From UBA1422 sp041752735 (GTDB taxonomy: Bacteria; Bacillota; Clostridia; Peptostreptococcales; Anaerovoracaceae): a stretch of DNA of 9,778 nt. A program made the translations under genes and the position numbers. Below the pieces are notes generated by a model that saw only the letters and a list, made by a program, of their open reading frames with translations, did not search any database and was not told the DNA's origin. The DNA is taken from positions 1 to 9,778 of the forward strand of contig JBGSVW010000028.1 of assembly GCA_041752735.1 (NCBI GenBank), written 5' to 3'. This document shows positions 1 to 7,173 of the stretch, one piece after another (the stretch's first letter is position 1; every line of letters begins with the position of its first letter).

Positions 1-1032
1 GTGTGCAGGTACAGCCATAATGGCGCCTGTACCATAGCCCATCAATACATAATCCGAAATATAAATCGGCACACGGTTTCCATTCATGGGATTGATACTG
101 TATCTACCTATAAACACACCGGTTTTTTCACCTACCGCTGATGTACGTTCAATATCTGACAAGTGTGAAACCCGATGAATATATTCGTTTACAGCCTCTT
201 CGTATTCCGTTCCTTCAACAAGTTCTTTGATATAGGGATGTTCGGGGGCTAGCACCATGTAGGTAACGCCAAATAACGTGTCCGGTCTGGTGGTAAAAAT
301 GTCCAATGGTTTTTGGAATCTTTCGATTTCAAAAGTGACTTCAGCCCCTTCACTGCGACCAATCCAGTTTTTTTGCATGATTTTAACTTTATTTGGCCAT
401 CCGGGTAGATCGTCAAGATTGTTCAACAGGCGGTCTGCGTAATCAGTAATCTTAAGATACCACTGAGATAGTTCTTTTTTTCCAACTTCAGTTCCGCATC
501 GCTCACAACCACCATCCACGACTTGTTCGTTGGCTAATACCGTCTGACAGCTTGGACACCAGTTGACAGGGTTTTCTTTTTTGTATGCAAGGCCTTTATT
601 ATAAAATTGGATAAAAATCCATTGCATCCATTTGTAGTAAGAAGGATCGCAAGTCGCAACTTCTCTATTCCAATCATAAGATAATCCCAGTTCCTGAAGT
701 TGTCGTCGCATTTCATCTATATTATTCCAAGTCCAAATGCTGGGCTCCACGCCGTTTTTGATTGCAGCATTTTCAGCGGGCAGACCAAAGGAATCCCACC
801 CCATGGGATGAAGCACATTAAAGCCGTTCATCGTCTTAAAACGGGCAACCACATCGCCTATGGAGTAGTTCCGCACATGACCCATATGCAATTTGCCTGA
901 TGGGTAAGGAAACATTTCCAGCACATAATATTTTTCTTTGTTTTCGTCTTCAATTGTCTGAAATGCATTGGTTTTTTCCCAATGATTTTGCCATTTTGTT
1001 TCTATGTTTTTAAAGTCATATCTTTCTTTCAT
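1..1032 (-). CDS. leuS: Leucyl-tRNA synthetase, N-terminal 344 residues (3' end outside window)
   Basis: Class I aminoacyl-tRNA synthetase that charges tRNA-Leu with leucine in the cytoplasm. The frame is open from the ATG at 1030-1032 to the window edge without a stop, so about 40% of a usual 800-830 residue protein is visible. The HIGH signature appears as HMGH at residues 49-52, preceded by FPYPSGKL. It is followed by HPMGWDSFGLPAEN at 75-88. A zinc-binding knuckle is formed by CPSC (159-162) and CERC (176-179). The CP1 editing domain begins after about residue 220, with the threonine-rich TTRPDTLFG at 247-255 and GTGAIMAVPAH at 334-344; the editing aspartate expected next lies outside the window. 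The start overlaps the rsfS stop as ATGA, with a GAGG at 1043-1046 ten nt upstream, so translational coupling is likely. KMSKS and the anticodon domain are not visible. Identification is secure. Confidence 0.98.
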   Translation of the reverse strand, partial: MKERYDFKNIETKWQNHWEKTNAFQTIEDENKEKYYVLEMFPYPSGKLHMGHVRNYSIGDVVARFKTMNGFNVLHPMGWDSFGLPAENAAIKNGVEPSIWTWNNIDEMRRQLQELGLSYDWNREVATCDPSYYKWMQWIFIQFYNKGLAYKKENPVNWCPSCQTVLANEQVVDGGCERCGTEVGKKELSQWYLKITDYADRLLNNLDDLPGWPNKVKIMQKNWIGRSEGAEVTFEIERFQKPLDIFTTRPDTLFGVTYMVLAPEHPYIKELVEGTEYEEAVNEYIHRVSHLSDIERTSAVGEKTGVFIGRYSINPMNGNRVPIYISDYVLMGYGTGAIMAVPAH

Positions 1033-1367
1033 TCTGTGATTACCTCGCAATCCGCCCACACTTTTTCAATATTATACCGGCTCCTCATCTCTTCTGTCAG
1101 AACATTGACAATGACATCGCCAAAATCCATTAGAATCCAGCCGGATTCTTTTTTACCTTCGATATTTTTTGCAATGAATCCTTCTTTTGCATAAGCATCT
1201 TCCACATCGTCGGCAAGTGCGCCAATCTGACGTTCAGATTTTCCTGATGCAAGAACAAAATAGTCCGCAAAGGACGCTTTCTCCTCGATGTGTAAAATGA
1301 TAATATCTTCCGCTTTTTTGTCGTCCATTGTCTTTGCTGCCAATACAGCCAGTTGTCTGCTATCCAT
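1029..1367 (-). CDS. rsfS: Ribosomal silencing factor RsfS
   Basis: RsfS (Iojap/YbeB family) binds ribosomal protein uL14 on the 50S subunit and blocks joining of the 30S subunit, lowering translation when nutrients are scarce. The 112-residue protein has the usual family length. Family landmarks seen are ASFADYFVLASG near residues 31-42, GWILMDFGDVIVNV at 76-89 and the RYNIEKVWAD element at 97-106. The ATG at 1365-1367 is preceded by AAGGAG at 1375-1380 with a 7 nt spacer, a strong site that fixes the start. The first 8 nt overlap the end of yqeK, and the stop TGA overlaps the leuS start in an ATGA arrangement. Neighbouring yqeK and leuS are common partners of rsfS in Firmicutes. No unusual residues were seen apart from Asn88, where His is commoner. 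Confidence 0.96.
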   Translation of the reverse strand: MDSRQLAVLAAKTMDDKKAEDIIILHIEEKASFADYFVLASGKSERQIGALADDVEDAYAKEGFIAKNIEGKKESGWILMDFGDVIVNVLTEEMRSRYNIEKVWADCEVITE

Positions 1368-1923
1368 GTATATTCTCCTTCTTTAGAAACCATTCTTTGG
1401 CATCCAGTGTATCCGAATCCAAAAAATAGCCTTTCTTGTTTATGTATTCAATGGTTCTCTCCAGGCACATGAGGCAGGCAAGATCCAAATCAGTCTTTGC
1501 AATCTGCCGAATCTCCTCTACCCCGGGGTAACTTCTGCCAGGTTCGATGCTGTCAGCCAAGAAAATTACTTTTTCTAGGGTAGACATCCCTGCCCTTCCG
1601 GTTGTATGAAACCTTACGGCATTAAGTATGTCTTCATCTTCAATGCCAAAGTCTTTTTTTATCATCTCAGCAGCGATCTTCCCGTGAGCCAGATTTCCAT
1701 TGTTCAAATATTTCTTTTGTAACCCCAGTTGTTTGACATATATATTCAGCGCTTCATCTTTGATGCCTCTGTATAAATCATGGCATAAGGCTGCAATTTT
1801 TGTTTTTTGTCGATCAGCACCATAATGTAATGCCAAAATATCCGCTGTTATTACAACTCCATCAATATGTGTTTTCCTACTTTCAGAACTATTTTTTTCG
1901 ATATAATCATAAATAGAGTCCAT
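1360..1923 (-). CDS. yqeK: HD-domain bis(5'-nucleosyl)-tetraphosphatase, YqeK family
   Basis: YqeK is a metal-dependent HD-domain hydrolase; characterised members of the family split Ap4A symmetrically into two ADP. The 187-residue product carries the expected metal-ligand pattern: His19, the HD pair His48-Asp49 in ALCHDLYRGI, His80 in NLAHGKIAAEM, His106 in VRFHTTGRAG, and Asp124 in FLADSIEPGR. The HTTG...LADSIEPGR block is typical of YqeK and separates it from generic HD proteins. The ATG at 1921-1923 is the only possible start, because an in-frame TAG lies 18 nt upstream with no other start codon between. Its ribosome binding site is poor (AAAGG 13 nt away). The first 17 nt lie inside the end of nadD, so translation probably relies on coupling to nadD. 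The nadD-yqeK pairing is widespread in Firmicutes. Ap4A specificity is inferred from the family. Confidence 0.94.
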   Translation of the reverse strand: MDSIYDYIEKNSSESRKTHIDGVVITADILALHYGADRQKTKIAALCHDLYRGIKDEALNIYVKQLGLQKKYLNNGNLAHGKIAAEMIKKDFGIEDEDILNAVRFHTTGRAGMSTLEKVIFLADSIEPGRSYPGVEEIRQIAKTDLDLACLMCLERTIEYINKKGYFLDSDTLDAKEWFLKKENIHG

Positions 1924-2509
1924 TCTTTTTGATGTACCTTTCTACGCCGGGTGGCACCAGATGTGAGATGTCTCCTCCCTTGGCAACGATGTCCCTTATT
2001 TCTGTTGCTGAAATATCAAGTCTTGTATTATTGATAACATTAATTTCAGCATCAAATTTCTGTTTTAGTTCATCGACCCTTTGAAACAACTCCTGCTCTC
2101 GGTATCCGGGTCTATGACCAACAATGAAGTTGTTCTCCTCCAATAACTCTGCTGCATTTTTCCAGATGCCGATTTTTAGAAAGGTGTCTGTTCCGGTTAT
2201 AAAATAGATTGTTGCATCTTTATACTGCTCTTTGAGTGCTCGAAGTGTCAGATAAGTATATGAAACCCCTTTGTTTTTGATTTCCCAGTCAGATATGGTT
2301 AGTCCGGGGGAATCTTTGATGGCTTCCTCTAGCATTTCAAATCTGGCTTTATCAGAAGACAATCGCGCATCCAGCTTGAATGGTTGTCTATGAACCGGCA
2401 TGAAAATTACCTGGTCCAAAGAACCCTGAGTCAAAGCATCTTTTGCAAGTGACAAATGTCCCAGATGAACCGGATCAAATGACCCACCCAATACGCCGAT
2501 TTTTTTCAT
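1907..2509 (-). CDS. nadD: Nicotinate-nucleotide adenylyltransferase
   Basis: NadD adenylylates nicotinate mononucleotide with ATP to give deamido-NAD, the penultimate step of NAD synthesis. The 200-residue length is normal. The nucleotidyltransferase signature is GGSFDPVHLGH at residues 8-18, with His15 and His18 as the (H/T)xGH pair. The substrate loop near 38-45 reads PVHRQPFK, GVSYTYLTL follows at 81-89, then FITGTDTF at 103-110. The C-terminal DISATEIR at 165-172 matches the ISxTxIR ATP-binding motif. The ATG at 2507-2509 begins one base after the zinc-ribbon stop codon. Only a weak purine-rich stretch (AAGAGATGG) lies upstream, so coupling to the upstream gene is likely. The last 17 nt overlap yqeK. 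Confidence 0.96.
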   Translation of the reverse strand: MKKIGVLGGSFDPVHLGHLSLAKDALTQGSLDQVIFMPVHRQPFKLDARLSSDKARFEMLEEAIKDSPGLTISDWEIKNKGVSYTYLTLRALKEQYKDATIYFITGTDTFLKIGIWKNAAELLEENNFIVGHRPGYREQELFQRVDELKQKFDAEINVINNTRLDISATEIRDIVAKGGDISHLVPPGVERYIKKNGLYL

Positions 2510-2510
2510 G

Positions 2511-2774
2511 TTATTTGTTCCATCTCTTTAGGGAAGGGAAAAAACCCTCCACCAATTTTGTTGCTTCAGTAGGGTCAAAGAATTCATTGTATGCTAGATT
2601 AAGGTCAATGCATACTTTCATCATCTGCTCCATGGTGCAATCATCAACAAAATTACCGTCTTCGTAGCAGAATTTGCAGTAATCTTTGCTTAAACTTCCA
2701 TTTGCTTCAGTCCCATAAAGGTCCTCGGTCGTACCCATTGGCATCCCACAGGACTGACATACCTTTTCAATCAT
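2511..2774 (-). CDS. Small zinc-ribbon protein (PF12674-like), function unknown
   Basis: An 87-residue cytoplasmic protein beginning MIEKVCQSCGMPM, which resembles the putative zinc-ribbon family found in many bacteria and archaea (Zn_ribbon_2, PF12674). Cys6 and Cys9 (CQSC) with Cys33 and Cys36 (CKFC) would make one four-cysteine zinc site. The GT.ANGSLSKDYCKFCYEDGNFV stretch between and after them is typical of the family. The rest (about 47-87) is predicted helical and ends in the FFPSLKRW motif, also usual for these proteins. An AAGGAG at 2782-2787, seven nt before the ATG, is a strong ribosome binding site that overlaps the aspS stop codon. Its place between aspS and nadD suggests coexpression with translation genes, but no biochemical role is established and none can be read from the sequence. 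There is no signal peptide or membrane segment. Confidence 0.9.
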   Translation of the reverse strand: MIEKVCQSCGMPMGTTEDLYGTEANGSLSKDYCKFCYEDGNFVDDCTMEQMMKVCIDLNLAYNEFFDPTEATKLVEGFFPSLKRWNK

Positions 2775-2785
2775 TTATTATCTCC

Positions 2786-4552
2786 TTATTGTTTTAGTTC
2801 AATGCCTAATTCATCCAGTTGCTCCTTTGACGTCACAGAAGGCGCTTCACTGACTAGACATACTGCTGCCTGGTTCTTGGGGAATGCGATGACTTCCCGG
2901 ATACTGTTTTCCCCTGTAAGCAACATGGTGAGACGGTCTAAACCATATGCAATTCCACCGTGAGGTGGTGCGCCATATTTGAATGCCTCAATCAAAAATC
3001 CGAATTTATCTTTGGTTTCCTGTTCTGAGAGACCTAAAACCTTGAACATTCTTTGTTGTAGGTTACGGTCGTGGATTCTTATGCTTCCCCCACCAATTTC
3101 AACGCCGTTGAGGACAATATCATAAGCCTGTGCTTTTACATGAACCGGATCGCTTTCTAGGATATCCAAATCCTCCATCCGAGGGGATGTGAATGGGTGA
3201 TGTTTTGCAACATATCGTTGATCATCTTCATCGTATTCATATAAGGGGAAATCCACTACCCAAAGTAGATTAAACTGCTTATCATCCCGAAGTCCCAGCT
3301 CACCTGCGATTTGTCTTCGGAGGAAGCCTAAACTATCGAATACCACCTGAGGCTTTCCTGCTACAATGAGGATTAAGTCACCCGCTTTTGCATTAAACAC
3401 ATCTACAAGTTCCTGAAGCTTCTCTTGAGAGAAAAATTTGTTGATAGAAGAAGCAATTTGATCAGCTTCCGGTTTGATCCAAATCAAGCTAGTTGCGCCG
3501 TAACTTCGGATGGTCTCAGTCAGTTTATCGATGGCCTTCCTAGTATATGGTGCACCTCCGCCGTCTATACAAATACCTCTTACATCCCCATCACTTTCAA
3601 GTGCGTCATTAAATATCTTAAATTCGGTTCCCATAACCTTGTCATTCAATCTTTTCAACTCGAAACCAAAACGAGTATCCGGCTTATCACTTCCATACCG
3701 TTCCATCGCTTCATCGTAAGTCAACCTGGGGAGCGGCGTGACAATATCTGTGCCCATAATTTCTTTGAAGATTTTCTTTAAAAAGCCCTCTTGAATCTCC
3801 AATACCTGGTCTACTCCAACAAAAGACATCTCCAGGTCAATTTGAGTGAATTCTGGCTGACGGTCTGCACGTAAGTCCTCATCCCGAAAGCACTTTACTA
3901 TTTGGAAATATCTGTCAGTTCCGGCAACCATCAAAAGTTGCTTGAACATCTGTGGCGACTGAGGCAAAGCATAAAATGAGCCTTTTGTGACACGGCTAGG
4001 CACCAAATAGTCCCTTGCACCTTCTGGGGTAGGTTTAATCAGCATAGGCGTTTCTACTTCTGTGAACCCTTCATGACTGAAATATTCTCTGGTAACCTGA
4101 CAAATTTTGTGTCGAAACAAGAGATTGTCCTGCATATGTTGTTTTCTTAAATCTAAATATCGATATTTCAGACGCAGATTTTCATCTACATTGTCATCAT
4201 CTTTGATGTAGATTGGGGGTGTTTCCGCTTCCGAGTATATGACTAAATCGTCTGCAAATACTTCGATATCACCGGTTGCTAGATCAATATTTTTAGCCGT
4301 TCTTTCTTTTACCAACCCTTTGACTCCAACTACATATTCGCTTCGCAGGCTGTCGGCACGTTGAAACAATTCTGTGGGAATTTTGTCGTCAAAAACAACC
4401 TGAACTAGGCCGGTTTTGTCCCTAAGGTCACAAAATATCAGGCCACCTAGTGTTCTTCTCTTTTGAATCCATCCGTTTAGTACTACGTGTTCCCCAAGAT
4501 TGTTCATATTCAGGCTTCCACACATAGAAGTCCGTTTATATACATTTGTCAT
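2786..4552 (-). CDS. aspS: Aspartyl-tRNA synthetase, bacterial type
   Basis: Class IIb synthetase charging tRNA-Asp. The 588-residue protein is full length for the bacterial form. The N-terminal OB-fold anticodon-binding domain covers about 1-110. The catalytic core includes TPEGARDYLVPSR (175-187), QSPQMFKQLLM (198-208), motif 2 from Phe222 to Asp239 with FRDEDLRADRQPEF, and motif 3 with GGIAYGLDRL at 532-541. The bacterial GAD insertion lies roughly at 275-430. Leu35 in the KRRTLGG loop is the residue found in E. coli-type discriminating enzymes, where several non-discriminating AspRSs have His; this is suggestive only. The ATG at 4550-4552 has AGGAG at 4559-4563 with a 6 nt spacer, overlapping the hisS stop TAG; the gap to hisS is 9 nt. 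hisS-aspS is a common pair in Firmicutes. Confidence 0.98.
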   Translation of the reverse strand: MTNVYKRTSMCGSLNMNNLGEHVVLNGWIQKRRTLGGLIFCDLRDKTGLVQVVFDDKIPTELFQRADSLRSEYVVGVKGLVKERTAKNIDLATGDIEVFADDLVIYSEAETPPIYIKDDDNVDENLRLKYRYLDLRKQHMQDNLLFRHKICQVTREYFSHEGFTEVETPMLIKPTPEGARDYLVPSRVTKGSFYALPQSPQMFKQLLMVAGTDRYFQIVKCFRDEDLRADRQPEFTQIDLEMSFVGVDQVLEIQEGFLKKIFKEIMGTDIVTPLPRLTYDEAMERYGSDKPDTRFGFELKRLNDKVMGTEFKIFNDALESDGDVRGICIDGGGAPYTRKAIDKLTETIRSYGATSLIWIKPEADQIASSINKFFSQEKLQELVDVFNAKAGDLILIVAGKPQVVFDSLGFLRRQIAGELGLRDDKQFNLLWVVDFPLYEYDEDDQRYVAKHHPFTSPRMEDLDILESDPVHVKAQAYDIVLNGVEIGGGSIRIHDRNLQQRMFKVLGLSEQETKDKFGFLIEAFKYGAPPHGGIAYGLDRLTMLLTGENSIREVIAFPKNQAAVCLVSEAPSVTSKEQLDELGIELKQ

Positions 4553-4561
4553 ATTTCTCTC

Positions 4562-5812
4562 CTATTTTGTTAGCTCTCCAATAATATCTGCAATTGGCAC
4601 CAGACGTTGCTCCGATTCTTCCATATTTCGTATGGCAACAACACCATTTTTTAATTCATCTTCGCCAATGATGATTGTATTCTTCACATTCAAACGATCA
4701 GCATACTTAAACTGACCTTTAAGATTTCTGGCCATACAATCCATTTCAACATTTAAACCCTCTTTGCGGAGGGTGCCCATGAGTTTCAGTCCAAATGCCT
4801 TTGCGGCCTCACCCATAACTGCGATAAATGCATCAGGTCCCTGGGGTTGTGGTATCTCAATTCCGTTGGCATCCATAAGCAATAGGAGACGTTCTTTCCC
4901 CATGCCAAAGCCCACTCCTGGGATCGGTGGACCCCCCAATTCTTCACTGAGATGATCATAACGACCCCCACCGCAAACCGTCCCTTGTGCTCCAATGCTA
5001 TTGGTTACAAACTCGAAGGCAGTTTTTGTGTAGTAGTCTAAGCCACGGACGATTCCGGGATTCACCACATATGTCATTTCCATGGCATCCAGATTTGTTT
5101 TTAAGTCATTAAATGCTGTTTCGCATTCTTCACAAAGATAATCAAGCATGACAGGCGCACCTTTTACCAGTTCTTGGTCTGCCGGTGACTTACAATCCAA
5201 AATACGCATGGGGTTTCTTTCATAGCGATCTTTGCATGTTTCACACAATTGATCATATTTTGGTTCTAAAAATGCACGAAGTGCCTTTCTATAATTGTCC
5301 CGACAAACCGGGCATCCGATGCTGTTGATTTGAAGTTCAACATCCGAAATGCCAAGTTCATTTATGAAGTCATATGCCAACGCAATAACTTCGCTATCAG
5401 CCATCATGTTATTGGTTCCAAAAACCTCGGCTCCGAACTGATGGAATTCACGTAGCCTTCCTGATTGCGGTTTTTCATAGCGGAAGCAGGATATGTCATA
5501 ATAAAATTTAGAGGGTTGTGGATCCGCATACAGTTTATGTTCAACGAAAGCACGTACCACCGGTGATGTTCCTTCAGGCCGAAGAGTCAGACTTCTTTCC
5601 GCCTGAGTCCAAGTATACATTTCCTTCTGCACAATATCTGTGGTATCTCCCACGCCTCTGGTAAATAATTCTGTATGTTCAAACACTGGGGTTCGCATTT
5701 CTTTGAAGCCATAACGTGAACAAAGTGCCCGGAATGCATCTTCAATATAATGCCATTTGTGGGCTTCTGCGGGCAGCATGTCTTTGGTTCCCCTAGGTGC
5801 ATTGGTCAGCAT
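4562..5812 (-). CDS. hisS: Histidyl-tRNA synthetase
   Basis: Class IIa synthetase charging tRNA-His. The 416 residues match full-length bacterial HisRS rather than the HisZ paralogue, because the C-terminal anticodon-binding domain (about 325-416) is present. The N-terminal PRGTKDMLP (6-14) is typical. Motif 2 is FRYEKPQSGRLREFHQFGAE at 110-129. The HisRS-specific elements are RGLDYYT (256-262) and GTVCGGGRYD (277-286), and motif 3 is GVGFGMGKERL (299-309). The insertion domain is cysteine-rich: Cys167/170, 190/193, 207 and 227/230, a pattern seen in many Gram-positive HisRS enzymes that may bind zinc. The ATG at 5810-5812 lies within the end of hemZ (7 nt overlap) and is preceded by a perfect AGGAGG at an 8 nt spacing. 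No T-box leader can fit upstream, so control is through the operon. Confidence 0.98.
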   Translation of the reverse strand: MLTNAPRGTKDMLPAEAHKWHYIEDAFRALCSRYGFKEMRTPVFEHTELFTRGVGDTTDIVQKEMYTWTQAERSLTLRPEGTSPVVRAFVEHKLYADPQPSKFYYDISCFRYEKPQSGRLREFHQFGAEVFGTNNMMADSEVIALAYDFINELGISDVELQINSIGCPVCRDNYRKALRAFLEPKYDQLCETCKDRYERNPMRILDCKSPADQELVKGAPVMLDYLCEECETAFNDLKTNLDAMEMTYVVNPGIVRGLDYYTKTAFEFVTNSIGAQGTVCGGGRYDHLSEELGGPPIPGVGFGMGKERLLLLMDANGIEIPQPQGPDAFIAVMGEAAKAFGLKLMGTLRKEGLNVEMDCMARNLKGQFKYADRLNVKNTIIIGEDELKNGVVAIRNMEESEQRLVPIADIIGELTK

Positions 5813-7173
5813 GTTTTAAACCTCCTAAATAAATCGTTTTCTTTTCGTAATATCATTTCGTCCAGTCTTTCTATATAAACTTCATAATTTGATACATTTG
5901 CAATCCGCTCAAGTCTGTTTTCCGAGGGGTAATAAGTCTTTGATATGCCTCCAGCCCCCATGGCAATGATGGTCTGATTTTCTTCCATAATGCGTACATT
6001 GTAAATACTTTCTGTTCCTGCCTGGCAATATCCAATATTCTCAAGGCTTCCTGCCATTTGTTTTTGGCGATATAAATAATATGGTGTATAGCAATTGTTA
6101 TGCAGTATGTTTTCACCGTGGGCAAGCATTTTGGTCACTACATCCCCTTGTTCAAAATGAAAATTCTTGTTTTCTTCTGTTAGCCGGGAAGTCCGCTTCA
6201 TGGCAAGGGAGTGCACAGTAATGTTATGTGGATTGAGAACAATTATTTCATCCAGTGTTGTGGCAAAATCCGTTAATGTTTCGCCCGGCAAGCCAGCGAT
6301 TAAGTCGGTGTTTATGATTCCGATTCCGGCATTCCGTGCAATATCAAAGGCCTCAATAACTTGCTGCCGATTATGATTCCGTCCAATGCGCTGAAGTGTT
6401 TTGTCCTGCATGGATTGAGGATTAATGCTTATTCGGGTTACGCCCGCCTCTACGGCCAGCGACATGTTTTCTTTTGTAATGGTATCGGGTCTTCCGGCTT
6501 CCATGGTAAACTCTTTAAGCTTGTGGCTATGGAATGCGGCCTTTATGGCAGTAAATAATTTGTTTAATTGATTCAAATTTAGCGTTGTTGGTGTACCGCC
6601 CCCGATATAGATGGTCTCTGCCGACCAGTCCAATTTCTTGATTGCTTCCGAAACATATTTGATTTCTTCCAGCAAAGAATTTAAGTAACGTTCCATTTCT
6701 GATTCTGTTGACTGAACCGAAGTAAATGAACAATAAGCACATCTGCTGGGGCAAAATGGAATCCCCACATAAATGCCCACACTACCTTTTGGCGGGCTAC
6801 CAACAGTCTTTCGCTGGTGTAAAACCATTTCGACTGCCTGCGTCGCCTTTGTATCTGAAACCAGATAATCTTTGACTAAAATTCCCTTTGCAATTTCTGG
6901 GTCTTTACAGTCTCGCAATAAATCTCCAGTCAATTTGACGGGTCTGATTCCAGTAACAATACCCCATGGCGGCCTGATGCCTGTTTCTCGGCTTAAATAT
7001 TGATAAAGTTCAAATTTTAAACGATTTTTATCCCCTGTGAAAGTAAATATTCCATCCGGGGTGGCACTGTCATTTGCCGAGAGCAACCGGTAGTCGTCTG
7101 ATCGGAGAAATGATTTAATCAATTCCTCATATTCATGGGTTTTTTCGGTGCCAAGGATCAATATCTTAAACAA
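5806..7173 (-). CDS. hemZ: Radical SAM coproporphyrinogen dehydrogenase-like protein HemZ
   Basis: HemN-superfamily radical SAM protein of the HemZ branch. HemZ is annotated as an oxygen-independent coproporphyrinogen III dehydrogenase, although its role in strict anaerobes is not well settled. With the TTG start at 7171-7173 it has 455 residues. Seen are the cluster motif Cys141-x3-Cys145-x2-Cys148 in PFCPSRCAYCSF, GGGTPT at 191-196, EAGRPDT at 225-231, ISINPQS at 248-254 and the HemZ-type C-terminal run YYLYRQKQMAGSLENIGY near 365-382. The N-terminal domain includes WGIVTGIRPVKL at 70-81. TTG is chosen because AAGGA lies 9 nt upstream and the upstream ATG in this frame (7383) would run 218 nt through the preceding gene; no in-frame ATG exists before the radical SAM core. 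The start overlaps the hydrolase stop. The end overlaps hisS by 7 nt. Confidence 0.93.
   Translation of the reverse strand: MFKILILGTEKTHEYEELIKSFLRSDDYRLLSANDSATPDGIFTFTGDKNRLKFELYQYLSRETGIRPPWGIVTGIRPVKLTGDLLRDCKDPEIAKGILVKDYLVSDTKATQAVEMVLHQRKTVGSPPKGSVGIYVGIPFCPSRCAYCSFTSVQSTESEMERYLNSLLEEIKYVSEAIKKLDWSAETIYIGGGTPTTLNLNQLNKLFTAIKAAFHSHKLKEFTMEAGRPDTITKENMSLAVEAGVTRISINPQSMQDKTLQRIGRNHNRQQVIEAFDIARNAGIGIINTDLIAGLPGETLTDFATTLDEIIVLNPHNITVHSLAMKRTSRLTEENKNFHFEQGDVVTKMLAHGENILHNNCYTPYYLYRQKQMAGSLENIGYCQAGTESIYNVRIMEENQTIIAMGAGGISKTYYPSENRLERIANVSNYEVYIERLDEMILRKENDLFRRFKTC
5821..5826 (-). promoter_or_regulatory. hisS Shine-Dalgarno inside the hemZ coding sequence
   Basis: A perfect AGGAGG, 8 nt before the hisS ATG. 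It is also two in-frame Arg codons (Arg450-Arg451) of hemZ, so the site is both translated and used for initiation of the next gene. Confidence 0.85.

Noticed and set aside
534..716. 60-codon minus-strand frame inside leuS
   Set aside because: It is an alternate-frame shadow; the LeuRS frame is open and conserved through the whole stretch, including the zinc cysteines.
1130..1393. 87-codon minus-strand frame overlapping yqeK and rsfS
   Set aside because: Its translation shows no recognisable motifs and it is a frame shadow of rsfS, whose own frame carries the conserved residues.
3425..3781. 118-codon open frame on the plus strand
   Set aside because: It is antisense to the AspRS catalytic and GAD region, has no family motifs, and no other plus-strand gene supports it.
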